Below, in pieces: positions 7,628-16,260 of a stretch of DNA of 58,804 nt; the stretch's first letter is position 1, and each line of letters starts with the position of its first letter. The translations under genes were made by a program, and so were the position numbers. A model generated the notes under the pieces. It saw only the letters and a program-made list of their open reading frames with translations, did not search any database and had not been told where the DNA came from. The DNA is from Alphaproteobacteria bacterium (GTDB lineage: Bacteria > Pseudomonadota > Alphaproteobacteria > Micropepsales > Micropepsaceae): assembly GCA_015654635.1 (NCBI GenBank), contig JAATGP010000018.1, positions 1 to 58,804 on the forward strand, in the 5' to 3' direction.

Positions 7628-10240
7628 TTACGCCAAGATTTTTGAAACCACCTCGAACAGATTGGACGACAGGCCGGGCGTCTGCAGCATGGAGTCGAGT
7701 TCGCTGCGCACCAAAGCCTGACGGCCGGCATCGAAGCGGCGCCAGGTTTCGAAGGCTCCGGCCATGCGGGCGGCGACTTGCGCATTGATACCGTCGAGCT
7801 GGCGCACCACTTCACCCACCAGCGCATAGCCCGAACCGTCGGCGCTGTGGAAGCGTAGCTGGTTGCCGGAGAAGGCACCCACCAGCGCCCGAACGCGATT
7901 GGGATTCTTGATGTCGAAGGCGCTATGAGCCATCAACGCCCGGACGCGGGCCACCGTATCGGCGCGCGGTGATCCGGCTTGCAGTGCCATCCATTTGTCG
8001 AGCACCAGGGGATCTTTGGCAAAACGGTCGTGAAAATGCACAAAGGCCGCTTCGGTGCGTGGCGAGGTTATGCGTGTCAGCGCTGCCAAGCCCGCAATCA
8101 TATCGGTCATATTGGTCGCGGTTTCGTAATGGTGGGCGGCAATCGTTGCCGCATCTTCCTCATCGGCAGCGGTGAGAAAGCGCAAACAGGCATTGCGCAG
8201 CGCGCGTTTTCCTGCCGCCGCGGCGCCCGGTGAGAAGGGGCCGTCTTCGCCAAGCTGGCCATAGAGCGCGGCAAATTTCTCGCGATGGGCATCGGCTACG
8301 GCGCGCACCAGCGTGACGCGCGCTTGATGGATCGCGTCGGGGTCAATCACGGCAACCGCCATGGCGATTTCGCTCTCCAGCGGCAGGGAAAGCATGTTGG
8401 CGGCGAACGCCATGTCGTCCAGCGCCTTGTCCAGCACCGGGCCGAGGGCGGCAACATAGAGGGGATCGGCGCTTTGGCCTTGCATCATGGCGAGCATCGC
8501 CGAGCGCGCCGCCATCTGGCCTGCTTCCCAGCGATTGAAGCTATCGGCGTCATGGGCCATCAGCGTGGTGCGCTGAGCGGAGCTTTGCGGCGTTTTGAAA
8601 ACCGCGGGCGCCGAGAATCTACGGCCAAGCGACAGGATCGGCTCTTCCTCGACGCCGATAAAGGTAAAGTGCTGCCGGCCTTGCGTCAGTTCGAGCACGC
8701 GCTCCTCGGGCCCGGTGGCGTTTTCGCCTTCCAAGGTCAGCGGCAAAGCCCGGCCCGACGGCCCGACAAGGCCGAGGCGTACAGGAATTTGCATCGGCGC
8801 CTTTTCTGGCTGGCCCGGCGTCGGGGCCAAGGATTGCGTCAGGGTCAGGCCATAAGTCTTAGCGGCAGCATCATAAGAGCCGCTCGCCTCGATCACCGGC
8901 GTACCCGCTTGGGCATACCAGAGGCGGAATTGGGAAAGATTGCGCCCGCTGGCGTCTTCGAAGCACTTCACCCAGTTTTCCACGGTGGCGGCCTGACCAT
9001 CATGACGCTTGAAATAGAGGTCGGTGGCCTTGCGATAGGTCTCATCGCCCACCAGGGTCTTCAGCATGCCGATCACTTCGGCACCTTTTTCATAGACCGT
9101 GGCGGTGTAGAAATTGTCGATGGAAATATAGCTCTGCGGCTGCACCGGATGGGCGAGGGGCCCAGAATCTTCCTGGAATTGGCGCAGGCGCAGGGCGCGG
9201 ACATCTTCGATGCGCTTGACGGCATGGCTGCGCATATCGGCGGAAAAGCCTTGATCGCGGAAGACCGTGAAGCCTTCCTTCAGCGAAAGCTGGAACCAAT
9301 CGCGGCAGGTGATGCGGTCCCCGCTCCAATTGTGGAAGTACTCGTGCGCCACCACACCTTCGATGCGGCCATAATCGTCATCGGTTGCGGTTTCCGGCAA
9401 AGCCAACAGCACCTTATCGTTGAAGATGTTGAGGCCCTTGTTTTCCATGGCGCCAAAATTGAATGCGGACACCGCCACGATCATGAAAATATCCAGATCG
9501 TATTCGCGGCCATAAGCCTCTTCGTCCCACTTCATGGCGCGCTTCAGCGAATCCATGGCATAGGTGGCTTTGGGCTCATTGCCATGCTCGACGAAGATTT
9601 TCAACTCAACCCTGCGCCCGCTCATGGTGACGAAATGGTCTTCGATCTTGCCCAGATCTCCGGCCACCAGCGCGAAGAGATAACAGGGCTTGGGGAAGGG
9701 ATCGCGCCACACCGCGAAATGCCGCCCCTCCTTCAGATCACCCTTTTCGATCAGATTGCCGTTGGAAAGCAGTACGGGAAATTTGCTGCGGTCGGCCTCG
9801 ATGCGGGTCGTATACACCGTCAGCACATCCGGGCGGTCGAGGAAATAGGTGATGCGGCGAAAGCCTTGCGCTTCACATTGGGTGCAGAAGATTCCACCAG
9901 CGGTATAAAGCCCGGAAAGCAGCGTGTTATCGGCAGGGGCGATTTCGGTCACGATGTCGAGCACAAAACGCTCGGGCAGGTTCGCAATCGTGAGTAGCTC
10001 CGGCTCGACCCGGTATTCGCTCGGCGCCAAAAGGCGGCCATCGACCGCCACCGAAACCAGCTTCAGGTCCTCGCCGTCCAGGACCAGCGGTACGGCCTCG
10101 CCAAGGCGCACCATGCGCATGCGCGCAGCCACCCGTGTCGCCTTGGGATCGAGCACGAAATCCAGAGCGATTTCGGACACTTTATAATCCGGGGCACGGT
10201 AATCCTTCAGATGGATGGCTTGCGGTTCGTCGGTGCGCAT
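7628..10240 (-). CDS. pepN: Aminopeptidase N (M1 family)
   Basis: An 870-residue zinc aminopeptidase, the usual PepN length. GAMEN, which binds the peptide N-terminus, is at 263-267; the zinc site HEYFHNW spans 299-305 with the distal Glu at about 322 in LSLKEGFTV. The C-terminal half matches the helical PepN region (EAAFVHFHDRF, VRALVGAFSGNQLRFH). It cleaves N-terminal residues from peptides in the cytoplasm. Start ATG 10240 gives MRTDEPQAIHLKDYRAPDY, which fits PepN. It stands alone, with about 200 bases of apparently empty sequence on either side. Confidence 0.96.
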   Translation of the reverse strand: MRTDEPQAIHLKDYRAPDYKVSEIALDFVLDPKATRVAARMRMVRLGEAVPLVLDGEDLKLVSVAVDGRLLAPSEYRVEPELLTIANLPERFVLDIVTEIAPADNTLLSGLYTAGGIFCTQCEAQGFRRITYFLDRPDVLTVYTTRIEADRSKFPVLLSNGNLIEKGDLKEGRHFAVWRDPFPKPCYLFALVAGDLGKIEDHFVTMSGRRVELKIFVEHGNEPKATYAMDSLKRAMKWDEEAYGREYDLDIFMIVAVSAFNFGAMENKGLNIFNDKVLLALPETATDDDYGRIEGVVAHEYFHNWSGDRITCRDWFQLSLKEGFTVFRDQGFSADMRSHAVKRIEDVRALRLRQFQEDSGPLAHPVQPQSYISIDNFYTATVYEKGAEVIGMLKTLVGDETYRKATDLYFKRHDGQAATVENWVKCFEDASGRNLSQFRLWYAQAGTPVIEASGSYDAAAKTYGLTLTQSLAPTPGQPEKAPMQIPVRLGLVGPSGRALPLTLEGENATGPEERVLELTQGRQHFTFIGVEEEPILSLGRRFSAPAVFKTPQSSAQRTTLMAHDADSFNRWEAGQMAARSAMLAMMQGQSADPLYVAALGPVLDKALDDMAFAANMLSLPLESEIAMAVAVIDPDAIHQARVTLVRAVADAHREKFAALYGQLGEDGPFSPGAAAAGKRALRNACLRFLTAADEEDAATIAAHHYETATNMTDMIAGLAALTRITSPRTEAAFVHFHDRFAKDPLVLDKWMALQAGSPRADTVARVRALMAHSAFDIKNPNRVRALVGAFSGNQLRFHSADGSGYALVGEVVRQLDGINAQVAARMAGAFETWRRFDAGRQALVRSELDSMLQTPGLSSNLFEVVSKILA

Positions 10241-10465
10241 ACGGGTTCCGTTCGTAGTGAAGCCGCGACGGTATAGCGGAAGAAGCCATAAGCGCGCTGC
10301 AATTTTTTTTGAGGCAGCCTGTGCAGCCCAGCGCTTCAGGGTGCGAAGGGCGTGTCAGCCTGCGTTTTAAAGCCGCAAACGGGCCATTGGAAAAGGTTTC
10401 CCCACCGGCTCCCCCGTGAGGCGCCGCCGGTCACCATCGCAATCGCTGCGGGAGGACCCCTTAGT

Positions 10466-10972
10466 TTAGTATTGCGAGCGGGAACGATAGGAACTGGCTG
10501 TTATAATGTGGTCGACCGTCCCGTCATCGGGGCCGAGGGGTAGCAGCACATTTTCATAATGGGTGAAATTAACTTTGAGCAGGTCGCGCCCGGTCCGCCC
10601 GCGTACCGCAATCACCTCGCCCGTTTCGACACAGCGCTGCAGTAGGGGGCGGACGATGGCGCCGAATCCCGGCTCTTCATACGACAGCTCGCTCACCTTG
10701 CGATTCTGCATCGGCAGATCGTAGGCGCGTACAATAACATCGCCGACGATGCGATAGACGAAATCGCCTTCTTCGTATTTGATCAGCGAGACATGCCGCA
10801 AGATGCCGGCGATATCGCGGGGATGAATGTCGGCGCGGTTCGGAAAGCGGCGCTCGCCGCGGATGCTGCGCCAATAGGCGAGGGCGATGCGCAGCGGTTG
10901 GGCCTCAACCTCGTCCGGTGTGATTTCCGTAAGCAGCGTATAGTCCGGAATTTTCGCAACATGAAGAGACAT
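10466..10972 (-). CDS. PAS domain-containing protein (PAS_5 type)
   Basis: A small single-domain protein with the alphaproteobacterial PAS_5 pattern: YWRSIRGERRFPNRADIHPRDIAGILRHVSLI, then FVYRIVGDVIVRAYDLPMQNRKVSEL, and a C-terminal YENVLLPLGPDDGTVDHII. No output domain is present, so it may sense a small ligand and act through a partner. ATG 10972 is preferred; the in-frame TTG at 10996 overlaps the stop of the upstream gene and would add eight residues. It shares its domain with the protein at 11596-12123, two genes upstream on the same strand. Confidence 0.8.
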   Translation of the reverse strand: MSLHVAKIPDYTLLTEITPDEVEAQPLRIALAYWRSIRGERRFPNRADIHPRDIAGILRHVSLIKYEEGDFVYRIVGDVIVRAYDLPMQNRKVSELSYEEPGFGAIVRPLLQRCVETGEVIAVRGRTGRDLLKVNFTHYENVLLPLGPDDGTVDHIITASSYRSRSQY

Positions 10973-10992
10973 CGCCTGCGCCCTTGTTTCGC

Positions 10993-11523
10993 TCAATTGT
11001 CTCGTTCGATCCGTGTCAGCAGATCTTGCGCGCTATGGGCAAGTTCGGCCAATTCGTGCGGCATATCTTCGCCCGAACGCCGCGCCCATGCGACCAGCGC
11101 GCGGGCCATGCTCTCGAGTGCAGGGGCATTGGAGATGAGGCGCGCCTGGCGTTCGATCCGGCTGGGGTTGAGATCGTATTCTGCGCCTGGCACGCGCCAG
11201 CCGCCCCATTCCTGTTCGCCGGTGATCACCACCGGATAGGTGCCGGGAATGGGATGGCGCCCGCAATCTTCCGTAGGCTGCCATTTGTTGCGGGCGCGGG
11301 TGACGCGCCAGCGTTCATTGCCCGATTGCAGCTGTTCGGGGATGGGCTCTTCCTGCTGCAGCTCGTCGGCGGTGAATTCGCGCCCCAGACCGCAATCATA
11401 GAGCACGCGGATCGGCTCGGCGAGACCTTTGGTCCATTGCGGCACAACGTGCTCCACCAAGGCCCATGTCCCTACCGGGCGCACAAAGACGCGCTGGTTT
11501 TTGTGAAACAGTGCTTTCGCCAT
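10993..11523 (-). CDS. Conserved protein of unknown function
   Basis: A 176-residue soluble protein with no signal peptide or membrane segment. It has a Trp- and Pro-rich N-terminal half (VFVRPVGTWALVEHVVPQWTKGL), a central CGRHPIPGTYPVVITGEQEWGGWRVPGAEYDL and a helical C-terminus (MARALVAWARRSGEDMPHELAELAHSAQDLL). I do not recognise a named family. It is sandwiched between two PAS_5 proteins on the same strand, and the downstream PAS gene begins within or just after its stop, so the three are probably expressed together. A role linked to the PAS proteins is only suggested by position. Confidence 0.65.
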   Translation of the reverse strand: MAKALFHKNQRVFVRPVGTWALVEHVVPQWTKGLAEPIRVLYDCGLGREFTADELQQEEPIPEQLQSGNERWRVTRARNKWQPTEDCGRHPIPGTYPVVITGEQEWGGWRVPGAEYDLNPSRIERQARLISNAPALESMARALVAWARRSGEDMPHELAELAHSAQDLLTRIERDN

Positions 11524-11595
11524 CGACCTCTCCCACCAGGGGCAAGCGTAAGCGCTGGCACTTAAACCTGGGTTAAGCTCTGAGGCGAAGTTGTC

Positions 11596-12123
11596 TCAAT
11601 TTTCGCGAAGCGGCGAGCGGCTCTGGGCCCCGAAAGCGGCGATATGGTCGATCGCGGCAGCGGTTTCGCCGAGGGGCAGCAGCACCATTTCCGTATAGGT
11701 CGTGACGATATGGACTGTATCGTTGGGCACGCACTGTTGCCAGGCGATGGGGGTCTGGTCGCGAACCACTCTGCGAAACAGGGCGAGGCTACCCTCGATC
11801 AGAACCGGGGCATCCACCGCAATCTCGCTGAAGCGGCGGTTTTGGATCGGCACGCTGAAGGCACGCACCATCATGTCTCCGACAATGCGATGCTCAAAAT
11901 CGCCGCCGCCATCCAGCACTTTGACCAGCGACATATAGGGCACCAGTCCCGCGATATGGCGCAGCTTCATCTCTTGGCGCGCGGGCCAGGGGCGTTCGCC
12001 GCGCAGCTCTGTCCAATATTTGTAAGCGGCATGCGTCTCTTTTTGGCTGAGAGCAGTGGGGGCGAGCCAAAGAATCTCGCGCCCGCGCTGCAAAAAAAGG
12101 GAATCGAGAATTTCCTGGGTCAT
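11596..12123 (-). CDS. PAS domain-containing protein (PAS_5 type), second copy
   Basis: It shares the PAS_5 layout with the protein at 10466-10972: YKYWTELRGERPWPARQEMKLRHIAGLVPYMSLV, then FEHRIVGDMMVRAFSVPIQNRRFSEI, and MVLLPLGETAAAIDHI at the end. The paralogues are well diverged, so the duplication is old. I chose ATG 12123 (MTQEILDSLFL); the frame is open to 12165 but those residues do not resemble the family. It lies upstream of the unknown protein and the other PAS gene on the same strand. Confidence 0.8.
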   Translation of the reverse strand: MTQEILDSLFLQRGREILWLAPTALSQKETHAAYKYWTELRGERPWPARQEMKLRHIAGLVPYMSLVKVLDGGGDFEHRIVGDMMVRAFSVPIQNRRFSEIAVDAPVLIEGSLALFRRVVRDQTPIAWQQCVPNDTVHIVTTYTEMVLLPLGETAAAIDHIAAFGAQSRSPLREN

Positions 12124-12212
12124 GATGCGAGAAACCCAATGCCGGCGCAGCCCGGCCGGCCGCACAACGAGCTTTTACCGATACCTTTAATTCTGGATGA
12201 ATTCCGGCACGC

Positions 12213-13082
12213 TCAGCAAACGTCTTTCATCGCGCCGCGCGATTTGGCGAGCAGTGTTTTCCCCGCCAGAGCACCGAGCCAATCCATCTGTTCACGGAGC
12301 GTTACGTTCTCGCCGATAACCACTATGGCGGGTGCAGCACTCCTGCTGGCCGCGCTGCCGAGTTCAGCCAAGGTGGTGATCTGTACGGTTTGGTCGGCAA
12401 GGGAGGCATTGCTGACAATCGCCGCCGGTTCAGTGGGCGTGCGTCCCGCAGCGATCAGCTTGGCGGCAATCTCGCCGGCATATTTTCGCGCCATATAAAG
12501 GACGAGCGTCGGCGAGCCGCGCGCGATCGAAACCCAATCAAGCTCCGGCAGTTTGCCGTCGGCGCCATGACCGGTAAGGAAGGTCACCACATGATTGGTG
12601 TCTCTGTGGGTGACCGGAATGCCGGCATAGGCAAGGCCGCCAATTCCCGCGGTGACTCCCGGCACGATGCGGAAGGGCACACCGGCCTCGGCCAGCGTCA
12701 GCGCCTCTTCTGCGCCGCGGCCAAAAACCAAGGGATCGCCCCCTTTCAGCCGCAGCACGCGCTTGTCCTTGTGCGCCAAGCTGATAAGGTTGCGTGAGAT
12801 GTCGCTTTGCTTGCAGGAATGTTTGCCGCCGCGCTTGCCGGCAAAAATCAGTTCTGCGCCCGGCCGCGCGAAACCGAGCAGCCCGTCGTTCAAAAGCGAG
12901 TCGTAAAGAATGACATCGGCCGCCGCGATGGCGTGGAGTCCCAGTACCGTGATCAGGCCCGGATCGCCCGGCCCCGCCCCGGCAAGCCAAACCCAGCCCT
13001 TTTCGAAGGCGGGAAGGTTCAGCGCCGTGCTCAGCCTTTGAATGGCAGCGCGGTCGGCAGCATGGGTCAGGTCTTGCGGCAT
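12213..13082 (-). CDS. cobA: Uroporphyrinogen-III C-methyltransferase
   Basis: SAM-dependent SUMT, which methylates uroporphyrinogen III at C2 and C7 to make precorrin-2 for sirohaem or cobalamin. Family motifs in order: VWLAGAGPGDPGLITVLG near the N-terminus, DVILYDSLL, the SUMT signature RLKGGDPLVFGRGAEE, IVPGVTAGIGGLAYAGIPVTHR, and FLTGHGADG. It is a single-domain CobA rather than a trifunctional CysG, since no NAD-binding chelatase domain precedes it. ATG 13082 is preferred; GTG 13088 adds two residues. It is divergent from the phosphohexomutase gene across about 140 bases. Confidence 0.93.
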   Translation of the reverse strand: MPQDLTHAADRAAIQRLSTALNLPAFEKGWVWLAGAGPGDPGLITVLGLHAIAAADVILYDSLLNDGLLGFARPGAELIFAGKRGGKHSCKQSDISRNLISLAHKDKRVLRLKGGDPLVFGRGAEEALTLAEAGVPFRIVPGVTAGIGGLAYAGIPVTHRDTNHVVTFLTGHGADGKLPELDWVSIARGSPTLVLYMARKYAGEIAAKLIAAGRTPTEPAAIVSNASLADQTVQITTLAELGSAASRSAAPAIVVIGENVTLREQMDWLGALAGKTLLAKSRGAMKDVC

Positions 13083-13094
13083 TAACACACCAAG

Positions 13095-13114
13095 TTACTG
13101 TATAAATTACTGTA
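13095..13114. promoter_or_regulatory. Direct repeat TTACTGTA in the cobA/phosphomutase divergent region
   Basis: The octamer TTACTGTA occurs at 13095-13102 and again at 13107-13114, a 12-base period, just upstream of cobA. Spaced direct repeats like this can be a tandem regulator site. No known regulator consensus matches convincingly, so the assignment is tentative. Confidence 0.3.
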
Positions 13115-13221
13115 CCACTATAACGTCACGTGAAATAGCCCTCTCCGAGAAAAAGGGACACTCCGCCGCTGACTTTTGCGCTCCCAATGGGTTAGACAGC
13201 CCCAACACAGAAAGGACCCCC

Positions 13222-14715
13222 ATGCTGAAGCCCCGCTCGGACCTGAGGCCCAACACTTTCGAGAACGAACTCTATCCGTTGATCACCCCGAACGGCTTTC
13301 GGGAGTACGACGCGCGCTGGCTGTTCGGCAAGGAGCTCAATCTTTTGGGCGTTCAGGCGCTGGGCTTTGGTCTTGGCACCTATTTCCTCAGCCAAGGCGC
13401 GGGGCGTGTCGCCACTGGCCATGATTACCGTTCGTATTCGCTGTCGATCAAACAGGCGCTCACGCTCGGCCTGATGCAGGCGGGCATGGAGGTTGTGGAT
13501 GTCGGCGTCTGCACCACGCCGGTGGCCTATTATGCGCAGTTTGCGCTCGATTGCCCGGCGGTGGCGATGGTCACCGCCAGCCACAATGAGAACGGCTGGA
13601 CCGGTGTCAAGATGGGCGCGCAAAAGCCGCTCACCTTCGGGCCCGATGAAATGAACGCGCTGAAAGACATCGTTCTCAATAATAAGGGCGTTGCCAAAGC
13701 GGGCGGCAAATACACCTTCGTGGAAAATTTCCGCGAGCAATATCTGGAAGCGGTCACCAGAGGTCATAAGCTGTCGCGCCCGATCAAGGTGGTGGTGGCG
13801 ACCGGCAACGGCACCGCGGGGGCTTTCGGTCCGGAGGCGCTGCGCCGCATCGGTGCCGAGGTGATCGAGGCCGATTGCGAACTCGATTTCACCTTCCCCA
13901 AATACAATCCCAATCCCGAAGATCTCGAAATGCTGCACATCATGGCCGATGCCGTGAAGGCACATGGTGCAGAGCTGTGCATCGGGCTTGACGGCGATGG
14001 CGATCGCTGCGGTCTGGTCGATGACAAGGGCGAGGAAATTTTCGCCGACAAGACCGGCGTCCTCTTGGCCCGCGATATGTCGGCCAAGCATCCCGGTGCC
14101 ACCTTCGTGGTCGACGTAAAGTCGACAGCGATCTACACCATCGATCCGGTACTCAAAGCCAATGGCGTTAAGGTCGATTACTGGAAGACCGGCCATTCCT
14201 ACATCAAGCGCCGCACCGCCGAGCTAAAGGCGCTGGCGGGCTTTGAAAAGTCGGGCCACTATTTCTTCAATGCGCCCTATGGCCGTGGCTATGATGACGG
14301 TATTGTCGCTGCCATCGCAGTGCTCGAAATGCTCGACCATGCCGGCGGCAAGAAGCTGTCGGATCTGGAAGCCAGCCTCCCCAAAACCTGGTCGTCGCCG
14401 ACCATGAGCCCGTTCTGCCCGGACGCCGACAAATACATGGTCGTCAAGGAAATCACGGCGGAATACGAAGACATCAAAGCCACCGGCGGCAAGATCCTCG
14501 GCCAAGACATCGTCAGCGTCGTGACGGTGAACGGCGTGCGCGTGACGCTGGCCGACGGCACTTGGTGCTTGGTGCGCGCCTCTTCCAACAAGCCTTCGCT
14601 GGTGGTGGTGGTCGAAAGCCCCACCTCGTCGGTGCTGATGCACGACATCTTCAACGACCTTAACGCCCGCCTCGCCAAACACCCCGAAGTCGGCGAATAC
14701 GATCAGAAGATTTGA
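13222..14715 (+). CDS. Phosphomannomutase/phosphoglucomutase family protein
   Basis: An alpha-D-phosphohexomutase that interconverts sugar 6- and 1-phosphates for nucleotide-sugar synthesis. The phosphoserine loop is TASHNENGWTGVK; the metal loop is GLDGDGDRCG; the sugar-binding loop is FEKSGHYFF (EKSGH instead of the common EXSGH); and a C-terminal phosphate-binding segment RASSNKPSLVVVVES is present. Start ATG 13222 has AAAGGA about six bases upstream; a longer frame to 13042 is not supported. Substrate preference (mannose or glucose) cannot be read with confidence. It reads away from cobA and is followed by a long non-coding stretch. Confidence 0.9.
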   Translation: MLKPRSDLRPNTFENELYPLITPNGFREYDARWLFGKELNLLGVQALGFGLGTYFLSQGAGRVATGHDYRSYSLSIKQALTLGLMQAGMEVVDVGVCTTPVAYYAQFALDCPAVAMVTASHNENGWTGVKMGAQKPLTFGPDEMNALKDIVLNNKGVAKAGGKYTFVENFREQYLEAVTRGHKLSRPIKVVVATGNGTAGAFGPEALRRIGAEVIEADCELDFTFPKYNPNPEDLEMLHIMADAVKAHGAELCIGLDGDGDRCGLVDDKGEEIFADKTGVLLARDMSAKHPGATFVVDVKSTAIYTIDPVLKANGVKVDYWKTGHSYIKRRTAELKALAGFEKSGHYFFNAPYGRGYDDGIVAAIAVLEMLDHAGGKKLSDLEASLPKTWSSPTMSPFCPDADKYMVVKEITAEYEDIKATGGKILGQDIVSVVTVNGVRVTLADGTWCLVRASSNKPSLVVVVESPTSSVLMHDIFNDLNARLAKHPEVGEYDQKI

Positions 14716-15348
14716 TCCTTTTTTCTACCCTCGTTTACGGGGGATCGGGCAACAACAGCGTAGTCCTGCGGGCGCCGCGGTAGCGGCGAGCCGAAGGGGG
14801 ACTATCGGTGAACTCAGGGGCTGCTCACGCGACCCTTTTTTCTTGCGCTCGTTCTTCCCTTGAAATGTCCCCTTCCGCTCCCCACATTTCTTCGGTTGTT
14901 TGACATTGTTGGACCATCACAACGACGCTCGCATAGTGCGTTTTGCCAACGATTATTATGTGCGCGTCTTCACGCGGTGCGCCGCAGTGATCGAAAATCG
15001 CGGCGTTTCAAACGGATAGTTGCCGATTGCGGTATTTGAATACGAGTTTGGACGTTTGGCGTTGCGGCGTTGTTCGGAAAATCGCTCAACGAAGGTTAAT
15101 TTTCCTTTGAAAAGCGTTTCCCTTCAAACCCCTAACCCCGATTTTTGGGACTTGAACCTCGAAAAATCGATCATTCCCCGCCGCTTTACCCGATGGCTTT
15201 GGGCGGAGCCGGAAGCATTCAAGTTACAAGGGGGGGCGAAAAAAAACGCGAAAATCGAAAAACAACCTTCGTGCCGTCTTCCTGGAAAATCAGCGGGTTG
15301 TCAGAAGTGACGCCGCGCGGTGCTTTTTTCTACTCGCCACTGACTACA
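14716..15348. other. 633-base stretch without a convincing gene
   Basis: Between the phosphohexomutase and the TSUP permease no frame shows a recognisable protein. The left third is GC-rich and contains the stem-loop annotated separately. From about 14880 to 15330 the composition is clearly more AT-rich than the surroundings, with A-runs near 15238-15266. A 96-codon frame at 15020-15310 has no family, no good ribosome site and repeat-like charged composition, and was not called. No tRNA or riboswitch structure was recognised. Confidence 0.6.
14761..14804. repeat. Compound stem-loop in the phosphomutase 3' intergenic region
   Basis: An outer stem TAGTCC (14761-14766) with GGACTA (14799-14804) encloses an inner perfect hairpin CGCCGC-GGTA-GCGGCG (14773-14788). 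No T-run follows, so it is not a classical terminator. It could be a REP-like dispersed element or an mRNA 3' stabiliser. Only one copy was noticed here. Confidence 0.5.
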
Positions 15349-16173
15349 TCACCCCACCACGTCCCACACCATTTTGCCTGCTATCAAAATCACAAACAGG
15401 GCAAAGGTTGCCCGCGGGCGTTTGGCTTCGACCGCTCCGGCGTAATGGACCCCGGCGCGGTTTGCGGCGTACATCACCGGGGCGACGATGCCAAAGCCCA
15501 TCAGATTGACATAGCCGTAGGAGTAGCGTGGTAATCCGTGTACGCCCCATCCGCTGACGGCGTATGCCACAGCGCCCGCTGCGCAGACGACCGTGGCAAA
15601 GGCCGCCGCCGTGCCGCTTGCCCGGGCACTGCCGCAGAGTCGCAGCAAAGGGGCGAACAGGCTTGCGCCGCTGATCCCCATCGCCACACTAAGCCCGCCA
15701 AGGCCGAAGGGCAGAAGCTGGCCGCCCAGCCCGCGCGGGGGCTGATCGCGCAGCCGCCAGCCCTCTTTGCCAAGCAGCATAAAAACCGCCACCGCCATCG
15801 CCACCGTGGCAAACAGGATCGCCAGTCTATCGGCTGGCAAGCGTTGGGTTAAGACGGCGCCGCCGATCACGCCCACCGCCAGCGGCGCGCTCCAGCGTTT
15901 CACCAAAGCTGTGTCGACCGCCTCGGCCTTCAGATGGTTATGCAGCGCCGCCAGCGTGGTCGGGAGCAGCGCGGCGAGTGCCGTGCCTGCCGCCAGATGC
16001 AGCCGCACCGCGTCGCTCACACCCAACTCGCCCAACACGTGATAGAACACCGGCACCAGGATCAGCCCGCCGCCCACGCCCAGCATGCCGCTGAACAGCC
16101 CCGCCGCCGTCCCTGCGATCAAAAGACCGAGACCCAGCGTACCGGCATCGTTGTTTCCCGTGAAAAAATCCAT
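15349..16173 (-). CDS. TSUP-family permease (sulfite exporter TauE/SafE)
   Basis: An integral membrane protein with about eight hydrophobic segments and the two TSUP repeat motifs: GLFSGMLGVGGGLILVPVF in the N-terminal half and GLSVAMGISGASLFAPLL in the second half. The family exports small sulfur-containing or organic anions across the inner membrane; the substrate cannot be told from sequence. ATG 16173 is used, and an in-frame TTG at 16179 adds two residues. It is divergent from the secreted hydrolase gene across about 87 bases. Confidence 0.88.
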   Translation of the reverse strand: MDFFTGNNDAGTLGLGLLIAGTAAGLFSGMLGVGGGLILVPVFYHVLGELGVSDAVRLHLAAGTALAALLPTTLAALHNHLKAEAVDTALVKRWSAPLAVGVIGGAVLTQRLPADRLAILFATVAMAVAVFMLLGKEGWRLRDQPPRGLGGQLLPFGLGGLSVAMGISGASLFAPLLRLCGSARASGTAAAFATVVCAAGAVAYAVSGWGVHGLPRYSYGYVNLMGFGIVAPVMYAANRAGVHYAGAVEAKRPRATFALFVILIAGKMVWDVVG

Positions 16174-16260
16174 TTGCAAAAATCCGTGTACGGCCCGTGT
16201 CCGTCTTGTCTTATCACGCCCTCGCGCGCCATGTTACGGGCCAAATATCGGAGAGGCATT

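Noticed and set aside
8285..9997. 570-codon frame on the plus strand
   Set aside because: It lies entirely antisense to pepN, which has all M1 motifs; the shadow frame shows no family.
15020..15310. 96-codon frame in the non-coding gap
   Set aside because: No ribosome site, no recognised family and biased composition; kept as part of the gap.
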